Below, in pieces: positions 8,043-14,936 of a stretch of 16,064 nt of DNA. Every line of letters begins with the position of its first letter. Positions within the stretch are counted from its first letter, which is position 1. This DNA comes from Candidatus Methylomirabilota bacterium (GTDB lineage: Bacteria > Methylomirabilota > Methylomirabilia > Methylomirabilales > CSP1-5), in NCBI GenBank assembly GCA_023249165.1, contig JAHFDE010000035.1:1-16064 (forward strand), given 5' to 3'. Below the pieces are notes generated by a model. That model was not told the DNA's origin, ran no database searches, and saw only the letters and a list, made by a program, of their open reading frames with translations. The translations under genes were made by a program, and so were the position numbers.

Positions 8043-8072
8043 ATAAGAGGGCGAAAGCCTCGATCTTGTCAA
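8043..8072 (-). promoter_or_regulatory. Probable promoter for the binding-protein gene
   Basis: The minus strand has a perfect TTGACA (8072-8067), an 18-base spacer and TCTTAT (8048-8043, 4/6). The -35 box contains the TGA stop codon of rimI. A start near 8036 would give a leader of about 47 bases, with a small cggac/gtccg hairpin before the GTG at 7989. Confidence 0.55.
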
Positions 8073-8569
8073 GCCATTTCGGCCCTCGACCGAGCCGCCA
8101 CCGCTTCATCCAGGTGATCGAGGCACATGATGAGCGCGTCTTCCGCCGGCCCGGTATAGTATCGGCGTCTCCGTCCCACCACGGTGAAACCGAAGCGTCC
8201 ATAAAGGGCCTGGGCCGTCAGGTTCGACGCCCGAACCTCAAGAACAGCGACCTTCGCCCCGACGCGAGCGGCTTCACGTAGGGCCGAGAGGAGGAGTGTC
8301 TTGCCCACCCCCTGGCGTCGCATGCGGGGGTCAACGGCGATATTGTCGATGTGAAATTCCCCCGCCACGACCGATCCGCAGAGGTAGCCCCAAAGCTCAT
8401 CCTCACCGGACCGCGCCACCAGCGCCACAGCAACGCCGGGGATCATCTCCTGCTGGAACATCTCCCGGGTCCACGGCTCGGCAAAGGAGGCTGCCTCGAC
8501 GCGGAGCACCTCGTCGAGATCCTCCTGCTGCATCCGTTCGATCCTGAAGGCCCCCCTAGACACCCTCAC
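8069..8569 (-). CDS. rimI: Ribosomal protein S18-alanine N-acetyltransferase (RimI-type GNAT)
   Basis: The 166-aa product is a GNAT acetyltransferase of the RimI family, which acetylates the N-terminal alanine of ribosomal protein S18 in E. coli. The acetyl-CoA binding motif A is clear (HIDNIAVDPRMRRQGVGK, residues 73-90). It is followed by LEVRASNLTAQALYGRFGF, with E111, N116 and Y123 at the conserved positions. The GTG at 8569 overlaps the tsaB stop in a GTGA arrangement and has GGGAG five bases upstream. An extension further 5' would lie wholly inside tsaB in another frame and carries no domain. Adjacency to tsaB is a widespread bacterial arrangement and supports the assignment. The protein has a 12-residue tail after the domain. 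Confidence 0.93.
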   Translation of the reverse strand: MRVSRGAFRIERMQQEDLDEVLRVEAASFAEPWTREMFQQEMIPGVAVALVARSGEDELWGYLCGSVVAGEFHIDNIAVDPRMRRQGVGKTLLLSALREAARVGAKVAVLEVRASNLTAQALYGRFGFTVVGRRRRYYTGPAEDALIMCLDHLDEAVAARSRAEMA

Positions 8570-9252
8570 GCTCTCTCCCGCCGCTTCAGCTCTGCCTCCG
8601 AGGGCCGAATGTACCGGGGGACTAACTCGTCGACCTGGTCCCTGTCGCCTCGCAGCAGCCGCCGCCGCCCGAGATCCGCCACGGCGGCCGGCGACGCCCC
8701 CCGCAGGGCAGGGGGTGGGATCGCCAGCCCCCCGAGCGCCTCCCGTAAGAAGGCCCCGTAGACGTGCCACCCATCACCGACGAAGAGGGTGGGCTGGCTG
8801 ATCCACTGCACGAGCGCCTCGGGAACGAGGGCCCTCTCTTCCTTCAGGCAGACCAGCTCGACCCCCCGATACTCGAAGAGGGCGCTGTAGAGCTCTTTCT
8901 TCCGGGCATCCAGAATGGGGCAGACGGGATAGCGGCAATACGGCAGGCTCCAGGCCAGGGCCTGAAGCGTTGAGATCCCCACCACCGGCTTTCCCGTAGC
9001 GAGCGCCAACCCCTTGACCGTGCTGAGCCCGATCCTGAGCCCGGTGAAAGAGCCCGGCCCGATGGAGACCGCCAGTCCCTCCACCTCGGAGATACTCATC
9101 CGGGCATCGTGAAGGACGCGGTCGATGGCCGGCATGAGACGCTCGGCATAGGTCGCTTTCACGTTTAAGACGTACTCGGCGATAACTCCCTCTTCCCCCA
9201 GCAGGGCCACCCCCCCCTGAGGACTGGCGCTCTCGATCCCCAGGACAATCAC
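8566..9252 (-). CDS. tsaB: tRNA t6A biosynthesis protein TsaB
   Basis: TsaB is the inactive ASKHA-fold partner of TsaD in the complex that makes N6-threonylcarbamoyladenosine at tRNA position 37. The 228-aa product matches the family length. It has the N-terminal strand VIVLGIESASPQGGVALL, the signature GPGSFTGLRIGLSTVKGLA (66-84) and LDARKKELYSALF (about 114-126). The chosen start is GTG at 9252, which gives the normal N-terminus but has only a weak GGGA upstream. It overlaps the stop of a 10-codon ORF that has a perfect ribosome binding site. An in-frame ATG at 9306 would add 18 mostly Arg/Gly residues and is less likely. The gene overlaps rimI by 4 bp. tsaE lies 3.7 kb away on the same strand; tsaD is not in the window. 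Confidence 0.94.
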   Translation of the reverse strand: MIVLGIESASPQGGVALLGEEGVIAEYVLNVKATYAERLMPAIDRVLHDARMSISEVEGLAVSIGPGSFTGLRIGLSTVKGLALATGKPVVGISTLQALAWSLPYCRYPVCPILDARKKELYSALFEYRGVELVCLKEERALVPEALVQWISQPTLFVGDGWHVYGAFLREALGGLAIPPPALRGASPAAVADLGRRRLLRGDRDQVDELVPRYIRPSEAELKRRERA

Positions 9253-9281
9253 CGTGCGTCCCAGATCTTCCGCGCCTGCAT
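9249..9281 (-). CDS. Possible 10-aa leader ORF coupled to tsaB
   Basis: The frame MQARKIWDAR starts at ATG 9281 with a perfect AGGAGG (9292-9287) at a 5-base spacing. It ends with a TGA (9251-9249) that overlaps the tsaB GTG as GTGA. The mini-ORF starts 21 bp after the stop of the membrane hydrolase. Because tsaB has no strong ribosome binding site of its own, ribosomes ending here could re-initiate on tsaB. No known family is recognisable at this length. Chance or a frameshift between the ribosome binding site and tsaB are alternatives. Confidence 0.4.
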   Translation of the reverse strand: MQARKIWDAR

Positions 9282-9302
9282 CACCGCCTCCTCTCCTCCG
9301 CC

Positions 9303-10238
9303 TCATCGGCGGGTAAAGCCCGCAGAGTGAGGCTCGCCATCGTGACCGAAGACGACCTCGACGAGGAAGGGCTGTCTTCCCTCGATCTGAGTGAACTGCA
9401 GATCGAAATATTGAACGACCGGACCGACCGCACCCTGCGTGACGGTGACGACCGGGAAGCGGGCGAACCACCGAAAGAGGGCTACGACGTCTTCCTCTTC
9501 GGCCCGCCGGATCACGGGGCTCTGGTGCGGGGGCTGATACACTCGAAAGGACCGATTCGCTCGGTCCAGGAGGGAAAAGATGACATGATACGTAGCCTCA
9601 TCCGTGGCAACCACACCAGACCAGCGGAGGGGACCAAAGGGCATGGGGAAGGCGGCCAGCTTTGTGGCCGGGAGCTGCTGCCGCTCTACCTGGCCGCGGA
9701 GCCGAACCAGGGCCAGCTGATGCGCCGCCGCGGCCACGAAGATATAGCCGGCCAAGAGAACGAGAGCCGTGCGCCCCACCCGGATCGAGCGGGATGGCCA
9801 ACGATACGCCAGGACAATGCCGCCGATGATGATGCCGGAGACGAAGACATCGATGATAAAGAGGGTGTCCCAGGCGATTCTCTGTCCACTGAACGGGAGG
9901 AAGATCATGGTCCCATAGCTCGTGAAGAGATCGAGGACGATATGGCTCAAGATGCCGAGGTAGCAGAGCCCGACGAGTCGCCAGTACTGCTTGGTCGCAC
10001 TGAAGCGATAGAAGAGAGCAGCAAGGAGCAATGCCAACACCGCGCCGCCGACGAAGGAGTGGGTGATGCCTCGATGGACCGAGAGGTAGAAGGCGGTATC
10101 CTGAAAGCGCATGAACCCATCAATGTCCGGCGCGGCGGCACTCACGGTGAGGGCACCCGTGGCGACCCTCCCCATCCGCTGACGAAAGCCGGCCTGGGCG
10201 ATCAAGGTCCCCGCCAGGGCATGCGTCACCGTATCCAT
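9303..10238 (-). CDS. YdjM-family membrane-bound metal-dependent hydrolase
   Basis: The 311-aa product matches the DUF457/YdjM family (PF04307) of inner-membrane proteins predicted to be metal-dependent hydrolases. Conserved acidic and His motifs are present: VTHALAG (H6), APDID (D38, D40), HRGITHS (H55, H60) and LSHIVLDLFTSYGT (H99, D103). About four to five membrane segments are visible, near 63-78, 87-104, 125-146 and 155-178, followed by a soluble C-terminal domain of roughly 130 residues. The ATG at 10238 has GGGAGG four bases upstream. It is the first gene of the minus-strand run into tsaB-rimI. The substrate is unknown; family members have been linked to membrane lipid or LexA-controlled functions without firm biochemistry. 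Confidence 0.85.
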   Translation of the reverse strand: MDTVTHALAGTLIAQAGFRQRMGRVATGALTVSAAAPDIDGFMRFQDTAFYLSVHRGITHSFVGGAVLALLLAALFYRFSATKQYWRLVGLCYLGILSHIVLDLFTSYGTMIFLPFSGQRIAWDTLFIIDVFVSGIIIGGIVLAYRWPSRSIRVGRTALVLLAGYIFVAAAAHQLALVRLRGQVERQQLPATKLAAFPMPFGPLRWSGVVATDEATYHVIFSLLDRANRSFRVYQPPHQSPVIRRAEEEDVVALFRWFARFPVVTVTQGAVGPVVQYFDLQFTQIEGRQPFLVEVVFGHDGEPHSAGFTRR

Positions 10239-10564
10239 CGGTCCTCCCGTCCCTCAGGCATTCCGAACGATCCGCGCCAGGTCCGGTTCCCCACTGCCTG
10301 CGTCGACGTTACACGATGGACGGCTCGTTGCGGATGTATGTGCCACCGGGACGCTCTTCACGCGTCTCATGAATCAGTGTCGCGAGCGAGGGAATAAACT
10401 TCAACTAGCTTATAAGAAGTATTAGGGAATGTCCAGAATTTAGAGGGAACGGACGACCTTACCGCGATGGGGGATCAGGCCCATCCGGAGAGCTCGAGCT
10501 GATCGGCAATGCCGCGTAACGGCCTCGGTGGCAAGCGGCCGGGGAGCGTGTTGCCGCTTTCCCC
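10239..10564. other. Intergenic regulatory gap with AT-rich block
   Basis: This divergent gap between the membrane hydrolase and the SOD gene has no credible coding frame. An AT-rich patch at about 10392-10443, containing agcttataagaag, stands out from the GC-rich surroundings and could hold promoter elements for the minus-strand operon. No -35/-10 pair there was convincing. Other small elements are an agctcgagct palindrome near 10492-10501 and an aagcggc/gccgctt inverted repeat (10533-10539, 10553-10559) just before the SOD -35 box. Confidence 0.5.
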
Positions 10565-10593
10565 TTGACCTTCCCCGCGGGTCGCAATAGACT
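10565..10593 (+). promoter_or_regulatory. Sigma70-type promoter for the SOD gene
   Basis: TTGACC (10565-10570), a 17-base spacer and TAGACT (10588-10593) are a 5/6 and 4/6 match. A start near 10600 would give an unusually long leader of about 128 bases before the SOD ATG. Confidence 0.62.
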
Positions 10594-10658
10594 ACGCTGG
10601 AGCATTGAGGTTCACGTGCGTTCAGGTCTCTCCATTCGCCCGCCAATCGGAGACGTTC

Positions 10659-10682
10659 CCCTGTCCCTTCCAGAGGACAGGG
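10659..10682 (+). promoter_or_regulatory. 8-bp hairpin in the SOD leader
   Basis: A perfect stem ccctgtcc/ggacaggg encloses an 8-base loop. It lies 45 bases before the SOD ATG and inside the predicted 5' leader. There is no T tract, so it is not a standard terminator. It could affect mRNA stability or bind a regulator. Confidence 0.5.
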
Positions 10683-10727
10683 TGTCGCCTGGGCACAACG
10701 AAAACCTGAAGGAAAGGGAGGACAGCA

Positions 10728-11354
10728 ATGGCCTACGAGTGGAAGCTCACCCCGCGCCCGTACACGGATCAGGAAGCAAAGACGTTGCTCACCAGCCTCA
10801 TCAGCCCTGAGACGACCGATTGGCATTACAACACGCACCACAAGGGCTATGTGACGGCGCTGAATAATATCGAGAAAGGCCTCGAGTCAGCGGATCGGGC
10901 CGCCGCCAATGGCAACTACAGCATCGTCGGAGAGCTCAAGCGCCGCTTCACCTGGAATCATGCCGGGGCCCTCCTCCACGATGTCTACTGGGAAGTCATA
11001 GGGGGAGACGGCGACCCGAAGAAAGGCGCCGACCTCCTGAAGGCCATCGAAAGGGACTTCGGCTCTCTCGACGCGTGGAAGGCCGACTTCAAGGCGACGG
11101 GCATTTCGGCCAAGTTGAGCGGCTGGGCCCTCCTGGTGTACGATGCCCTCTGGTCTCGGCGCCTCTTGAACGTAGAGGTAGACGAGCACCAGTACGGAGC
11201 CATCTGGGGTGGCGTCCCGCTGATCGCGTGCGACGTCTTTGAGCACGCCTACTACCACAAGGATGGCCCCGGACGGGCAAAATACATCGATAACTTTCTC
11301 GGCAACCTGCACTGGGGCCGCATCAACGACCGCTTCAAGAAATTTGTCCGCTAA
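10728..11354 (+). CDS. Fe/Mn-family superoxide dismutase
   Basis: This enzyme family converts superoxide to oxygen and hydrogen peroxide. The 208-aa product has the four expected metal ligands: H33 in DWHYNTHH, H78 in TWNH, and D169 and H173 in DVFEHAYY. The gateway residue Y41 is in HHKGYVTALN. The ATG has GGGAGG at a 6-base spacing, and there is no signal peptide, so it is cytosolic. Details depart from typical bacterial enzymes. The usual DxWEHAYY has Phe at 171. The FeSOD glutamine four residues before the second ligand is Phe (F74). H154 or Q155 sits where Mn-type enzymes carry their Gln. Archaeal SODs of the Sulfolobus type share DEFEHAYY and a His in this area, so metal preference may be Fe or cambialistic. 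The gene stands alone with its own promoter and a shared terminator. Confidence 0.92.
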   Translation: MAYEWKLTPRPYTDQEAKTLLTSLISPETTDWHYNTHHKGYVTALNNIEKGLESADRAAANGNYSIVGELKRRFTWNHAGALLHDVYWEVIGGDGDPKKGADLLKAIERDFGSLDAWKADFKATGISAKLSGWALLVYDALWSRRLLNVEVDEHQYGAIWGGVPLIACDVFEHAYYHKDGPGRAKYIDNFLGNLHWGRINDRFKKFVR

Positions 11355-11364
11355 ACGGATCGAG

Positions 11365-11400
11365 AAAAACCAGGCCCCTGCGCATCCGCGCAGGGGCCTG
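11365..11400. terminator. Shared terminator between convergent SOD and htrA
   Basis: A perfect 13-bp stem (11371-11383 and 11388-11400) with loop atcc sits between the SOD stop and the htrA stop. On the minus strand it is followed by a gttttt tract (11370-11365), so it is a good Rho-independent terminator for htrA. On the plus strand the following bases are C/T-rich but lack a clean T run, so SOD termination would be weaker. Confidence 0.85.
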
Positions 11401-11438
11401 CCGCTTCTCCGTATCGCCACCTTTGACGTCCTGCAGTT

Positions 11439-12860
11439 CTATCCCTGTTTCCCGACCGCCACGTAAAAGAAACTCGTGCCGCGCTGCATCAGCAAGAGGT
11501 GGACCTGTCGCTTCCACCCTTTCAGCGCCTGGTGCACCTCCTGGACGGTCTTGACCGGCTTCTGATCCACCTCCGTCAAGAGATCGCCCGGGCGGACGCC
11601 GGCCCGCGCGGCGGAGCTCCCCTTGGTCACCTCCGTCACTACCAGCCCCTTCTCCACGCTCAGCCGGAACTTTTTTGCGGTCTCGGGCGTCAGCTCCTCA
11701 AGGGTGAGACCCATGACTTCCTTGGGCGCTGGCTCCGGAGACCGCTCGGGACGCGCCAGCGCCTCTACTTCTGGGCTGAACTCCCCTATCACGACGGTCA
11801 CGCTCTGGACCTCACCTTGACGGAGGATCCTGATCTTTGCCTTGGTCCCCACCGGAGTGCGGGCCACGCGTTGCTGAAGGGTCCGCACATCCGTAATGTC
11901 GGTGCCGTCAAACTCCAAGATCACATCCCCCCGCTGAAGCCCCGCCTTCTCGGCTGCCAGCCCCGGGAGAAGGTTGGTCACCAAGGCCCCCTGCTTCTTG
12001 GACATCCCCAAGGCCTGCGTCAACGGTCCGCTGAGCTCCTGGATTCCGATCCCCAGAAAGCCCCACGAGACCTGGCCCCGCGCCTGGAGCTGGGGCAGGA
12101 CCGACTTGGCGAGGTTGATCGGGACGGCGAAGCCGATCCGCTGCCGGGGGATCACAGCGGTGTTAATCCCGACCACCTCCCCCCGCATATTCACCAAGGG
12201 GCCTCCACTGTTCCCCGGGCTGATGGAGGCGTCGGTCTGGATAAAGTCGTCGAAAAAGCCGAGCCGTCCGAACCCATGCCCCTTCCGGCTCACCACCCCG
12301 ACGGTCACGGTGTGCTCCAGTCCGAAGGGATTGCCGGCCGCAATGACCAGCTCGCCGATCTGCACCCGGTCCGAGTCCCCTAACGGGAGGACCGGCAGGG
12401 AGCCCCCGCCATCCACCTTCAGGAGGGCGAGATCGGTCCGGCGATCCTTGCCGACCACCCTGGCGGGGAGGGTCCGGCCGTCGTACAGTTCCACCTCCAC
12501 CTCTCGGTCCTCACCGATGACATGGTGGTTGGTCAAGATGTAGCCGTCCGCACTGATGATGAATCCCGAACCCACTCGAGGACGTTCTGGTTGTTCCTCG
12601 GGAAGGGGAGGATGGTCCTGCGGAACCTGATCCTCTGCTCCCCGCTCGACCCCGATCTGTACCACCGCGGGTTGGATCAAGGCCGCCAACTGGGTCAGGG
12701 AACGATTGAGCCGCGCAAGATCCGAGCTCGGTTCATCGACCAGGCCCCCCTCACGCCAGAACGGCTTCTGGGCATGAGCCAGATAGAGACCCACGGCAAG
12801 GCAGGCGAGCATCGCAGCCGATGCGGCGATCCAGAGACGGCACCTTCTTCCGTACTCCAT
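11439..12860 (-). CDS. htrA: HtrA/DegQ-type periplasmic serine protease with two PDZ domains
   Basis: The 473-aa protein is an envelope quality-control protease and chaperone. Residues 1-30 form a signal sequence with a hydrophobic core (about 9-28) and a likely cleavage after AHA. The trypsin-like domain has an intact triad: H113 in LTNHHVIG, D143 in RRTDLALLK, and S218 in SPGNSGGPL. Two PDZ domains follow, about 265-360 (GFLGIGIQ, then GLQRGDVILEFDG) and about 382-470 (GVRPGDLLTEVDQ). The ATG at 12860 is preceded by a GGGGGGGAGGAG tract. It is 111 bp downstream of tsaE on the same strand. A small tgccc/gggca hairpin lies in that gap, and no sigma70 promoter there was convincing. The protein ends at the shared terminator. 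Confidence 0.95.
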   Translation of the reverse strand: MEYGRRCRLWIAASAAMLACLAVGLYLAHAQKPFWREGGLVDEPSSDLARLNRSLTQLAALIQPAVVQIGVERGAEDQVPQDHPPLPEEQPERPRVGSGFIISADGYILTNHHVIGEDREVEVELYDGRTLPARVVGKDRRTDLALLKVDGGGSLPVLPLGDSDRVQIGELVIAAGNPFGLEHTVTVGVVSRKGHGFGRLGFFDDFIQTDASISPGNSGGPLVNMRGEVVGINTAVIPRQRIGFAVPINLAKSVLPQLQARGQVSWGFLGIGIQELSGPLTQALGMSKKQGALVTNLLPGLAAEKAGLQRGDVILEFDGTDITDVRTLQQRVARTPVGTKAKIRILRQGEVQSVTVVIGEFSPEVEALARPERSPEPAPKEVMGLTLEELTPETAKKFRLSVEKGLVVTEVTKGSSAARAGVRPGDLLTEVDQKPVKTVQEVHQALKGWKRQVHLLLMQRGTSFFYVAVGKQG

Positions 12861-12971
12861 CTCCTCCCCCCCAAACCAACGCTCACATGGATGTGCCCGC
12901 GAAGGGCATGCGCCATAATGAAGCGCTCAATTACCTAACATGGAATCTCGACTCACGCAACGGAAAAAGGC

Positions 12972-13481
12972 TCAGCGGCCTCCCCGCATCGCCAGGGCCT
13001 TGACCAGGAGGTGAAACCGGCGGCCGTATCCGACCAGGACAAGACGCCGCCGCCGTACCCCCTCCCTCACCAGAACAACGTCGAGCCGCTCCTCCGGAAG
13101 ACGTTGCCCAATCTTCTCGGCCGCCTCGATGACCGTCACCCCCTCCCCCCAAAGATACTCTTCCCATCCGACCTCCTCCAGCTCCTTCCCCCGAAGGCGG
13201 TAGAGATCGATATGATAGATGGGGTGCCTTCCTTTATTATACTCATGGACCAGGGTGAACGTTGGGCTCCGGACCCCTTGTCCCCGGGGAACTCCCAACC
13301 CCTCTGCGATCCCCCGCGTGAAGAGGGTCTTCCCTGCCCCCATGTCTCCCGTGAGGCTTATCACGTCCCCCGCCTTCAGGCGCCGTCCCACCCATACCCC
13401 CAGTCGCTGCGTCTCGGCCGGAGAGGTGGAGATCACGGTAACCTTCTTCCCATTCCGCTTGGCCGCCGCAATACGTTCCAT
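12972..13481 (-). CDS. tsaE: tRNA t6A biosynthesis ATPase TsaE
   Basis: TsaE is the P-loop ATPase that supports turnover of the TsaB-TsaD complex in t6A tRNA modification. The 169-aa product has Walker A GDMGAGKT (45-52), the family signatures VRSPTFTLVHEY (70-81) and YHIDLYRL (89-96), and the late motif VTVIEAAEKIGQRLP. In that motif the common Trp-Pro after IE is replaced by Ala-Ala. The ATG at 13481 has GGGAGG five bases upstream; a longer frame reaching 13673 would run across the dacA-type promoter and overlap that gene. A basic C-terminal tail (RRRRL onward) follows the fold. It is divergent from the carboxypeptidase gene and followed by htrA. Confidence 0.93.
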   Translation of the reverse strand: MERIAAAKRNGKKVTVISTSPAETQRLGVWVGRRLKAGDVISLTGDMGAGKTLFTRGIAEGLGVPRGQGVRSPTFTLVHEYNKGRHPIYHIDLYRLRGKELEEVGWEEYLWGEGVTVIEAAEKIGQRLPEERLDVVLVREGVRRRRLVLVGYGRRFHLLVKALAMRGGR

Positions 13482-13552
13482 GCTCTCCTCCCCCCGTGTG
13501 ACATCACGGGGCGAAGACCTCAAGGACGAAGAGGCGTCCCCATCGGGAAGTG

Positions 13553-13561
13553 TGCTATACT
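13553..13561 (+). promoter_or_regulatory. Extended -10 promoter for the carboxypeptidase gene
   Basis: TGCTATACT is a full extended -10 element (TGn plus TATACT at 13556-13561). The matching -35 position has no consensus, as is usual for extended -10 promoters. Transcription would start near 13568, 40 bases before the ATG at 13608. Confidence 0.6.
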
Positions 13562-13607
13562 TTCCCCCGGCCGCGCGGATCCACAATGAACCCCGAGGAA
13601 GGTGAGG

Positions 13608-14744
13608 ATGCAGCGCTGGAGAGGCTGGCTCATTGCGGTCTTGCTGATGGTCCTTTTTGTCCGCTCGACTCACGCAGGGACGCAGGCGCCCGCCCTTCAG
13701 GTCGACGCGAAGGCAGCACTGCTCCTCGATGCCGACTCCGGACAGGTCCTCTTCGACCAGAACGCGACCGTGCGCATTGCTCCTGCCAGCCTCACCAAGC
13801 TCATGACCGTCTATATCGCCTACGACGCCCTCCGGGGGGGGACCGTTCGCCTGGATGAGCAGGTCTCCATCAGTCAGCAGGCCTCAAAGATGGGGGGATC
13901 CCAGGTCTTCTTGCGGACGGGAGACCGCGTGAGCGTCGAAAACCTTTTGCAGGGGGTGGCCATCGTCTCCGGAAATGACGCCACGATTGCCCTTGCGGAA
14001 CACCTTGCAGGGTTTCCGGCCGCCTTTGTGGCTCGGATGAACGCCAAGGCGTCAGAACTGGGGCTCAGCGATACCCGATTCCAGAACCCCCACGGCCTTT
14101 CAGCCGAGAATCAGTATAGCACGGCCCGCGACATGGCGCGCCTGGCGCTTCACCTCATCCAGGATCATCCGGCCGCGCTGCAGCTTCACTCCATGAAGAA
14201 CTTCGAATACAACGGGATCAAACAACAGAACCGGAACCTCCTCCTCGGGAAGGATCCCCGCGTGGACGGCCTCAAGACCGGCTGGTTAGAGGAGACCGGC
14301 TATCACATCGTGCTGACCGGAAAGGAGGGGGAGCGGCGACTGGTCGTCGCCGTCCTCGGGGCACGCAATGAACGGAGCCGGCACGAGATCGCGCTCCGCC
14401 TCCTCAACTACGGATTCAAGAACTTTCACAATGTGTACTTCTTCCGTCCAGGGGACCGGGTGAAGAATCTTCCCGTCTGGAAGGGGGCGGAAGACCTCCT
14501 CGCCATCTCGGCGAAACGGCCTGGCATCGTCACCGTCAGGAACGGGGTCCCCGAGCCGACCCTTACCTACCAGCTTCCCGAGAAGCTCATCGCGCCCATT
14601 TCCGAGGGGCAGAAGGTTGGAGAAGCCGTGATCACCGCCGAAGGCCAGGAGACTGCGCGCGTCGACCTGGTCGCGATGAACGCCGTCCCCCGAGGGGGGT
14701 GGATGAGGTGGATCCTCCACAGCCTCCTCCTCCTCTTCAACTGA
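13608..14744 (+). CDS. D-alanyl-D-alanine carboxypeptidase (PBP5/DacA type)
   Basis: This low-molecular-weight penicillin-binding protein trims the terminal D-Ala from peptidoglycan pentapeptides. The 378-aa product has a signal peptide (1-23, ending THA) and the three penicillin-binding motifs: SLTK at 61-64, SGN at 121-123 and KTG at 223-225. A beta-sheet PBP5 C-terminal domain follows (about 275-358). The protein ends with GWMRWILHSLLLLFN, a hydrophobic segment like the membrane anchor of PBP5. The ATG at 13608 is preferred, with GAGG nine bases upstream; a GTG at 13602 is in frame and possible. The gene lies on the strand opposite its neighbours, between tsaE and nnr. No clear terminator follows within 14745-14847. 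The exact paralogue (dacA, dacC, dacF) cannot be assigned. Confidence 0.95.
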   Translation: MQRWRGWLIAVLLMVLFVRSTHAGTQAPALQVDAKAALLLDADSGQVLFDQNATVRIAPASLTKLMTVYIAYDALRGGTVRLDEQVSISQQASKMGGSQVFLRTGDRVSVENLLQGVAIVSGNDATIALAEHLAGFPAAFVARMNAKASELGLSDTRFQNPHGLSAENQYSTARDMARLALHLIQDHPAALQLHSMKNFEYNGIKQQNRNLLLGKDPRVDGLKTGWLEETGYHIVLTGKEGERRLVVAVLGARNERSRHEIALRLLNYGFKNFHNVYFFRPGDRVKNLPVWKGAEDLLAISAKRPGIVTVRNGVPEPTLTYQLPEKLIAPISEGQKVGEAVITAEGQETARVDLVAMNAVPRGGWMRWILHSLLLLFN

Positions 14745-14847
14745 TCGCCCCCTGACATGACAGTTTTCCCTCGTCAAGGAGCTCCTGTCTGAACTCTCAT
14801 CCTTGTTCCGAGAGACCGAAAGACTTTGGAGGAGATGTCGAACGTTA

Positions 14848-14883
14848 GGGCTCGGGATGCGTCTCCGGAGACCTCCCTCGCCC
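14848..14883. repeat. Interrupted inverted repeat between convergent genes
   Basis: The arms gggc..ggga..gtctcc and ggagac..tccc..gccc form a long interrupted dyad centred on the perfect 12-bp palindrome gtctccggagac (14861-14872). It lies between the carboxypeptidase stop and the convergent nnr stop. It could act as a bidirectional 3' structure, but neither side has a T tract. A second weaker pair, gccctg/cagggc (14880-14885, 14907-14912), overlaps it. Confidence 0.45.
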
Positions 14884-14936
14884 TGTGCCGTGGAGAGGTG
14901 AAGGGCCAGGGCCGCAGCGCTGAGGTCAGGCTCACA

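Noticed and set aside
7990..8202. N-terminal extension of the substrate-binding protein up to 8202, or ATG at 8007
   Set aside because: It would bury the signal peptide and overlap rimI; the GTG at 7989 has AGGAGG at a 5-base spacing.
8570..8770. 67-residue N-terminal extension of RimI
   Set aside because: It lies inside tsaB in another frame, is Ala/Gly/Arg-rich without a domain, and the GTG at 8569 with GTGA overlap and a good ribosome binding site gives the normal RimI length.
9253..9306. Upstream ATG start for TsaB at 9306
   Set aside because: It overlaps the hydrolase stop as ATGA but lacks a ribosome binding site and would add 18 low-complexity residues before the conserved first strand.
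9327..10397. 356-codon plus-strand frame opposite the membrane hydrolase
   Set aside because: It is charged and low in complexity in the way antisense of membrane helices is, and the opposite strand has the YdjM-family motifs.
13482..13673. Longer TsaE start near 13673
   Set aside because: It would overlap the carboxypeptidase start and promoter, and the ATG at 13481 has a strong ribosome binding site and the right length.
14757..14792. 11-codon ORF MTVFPRQGAPV after the carboxypeptidase gene
   Set aside because: There is no ribosome binding site or coupling to a neighbour, so it is likely chance.
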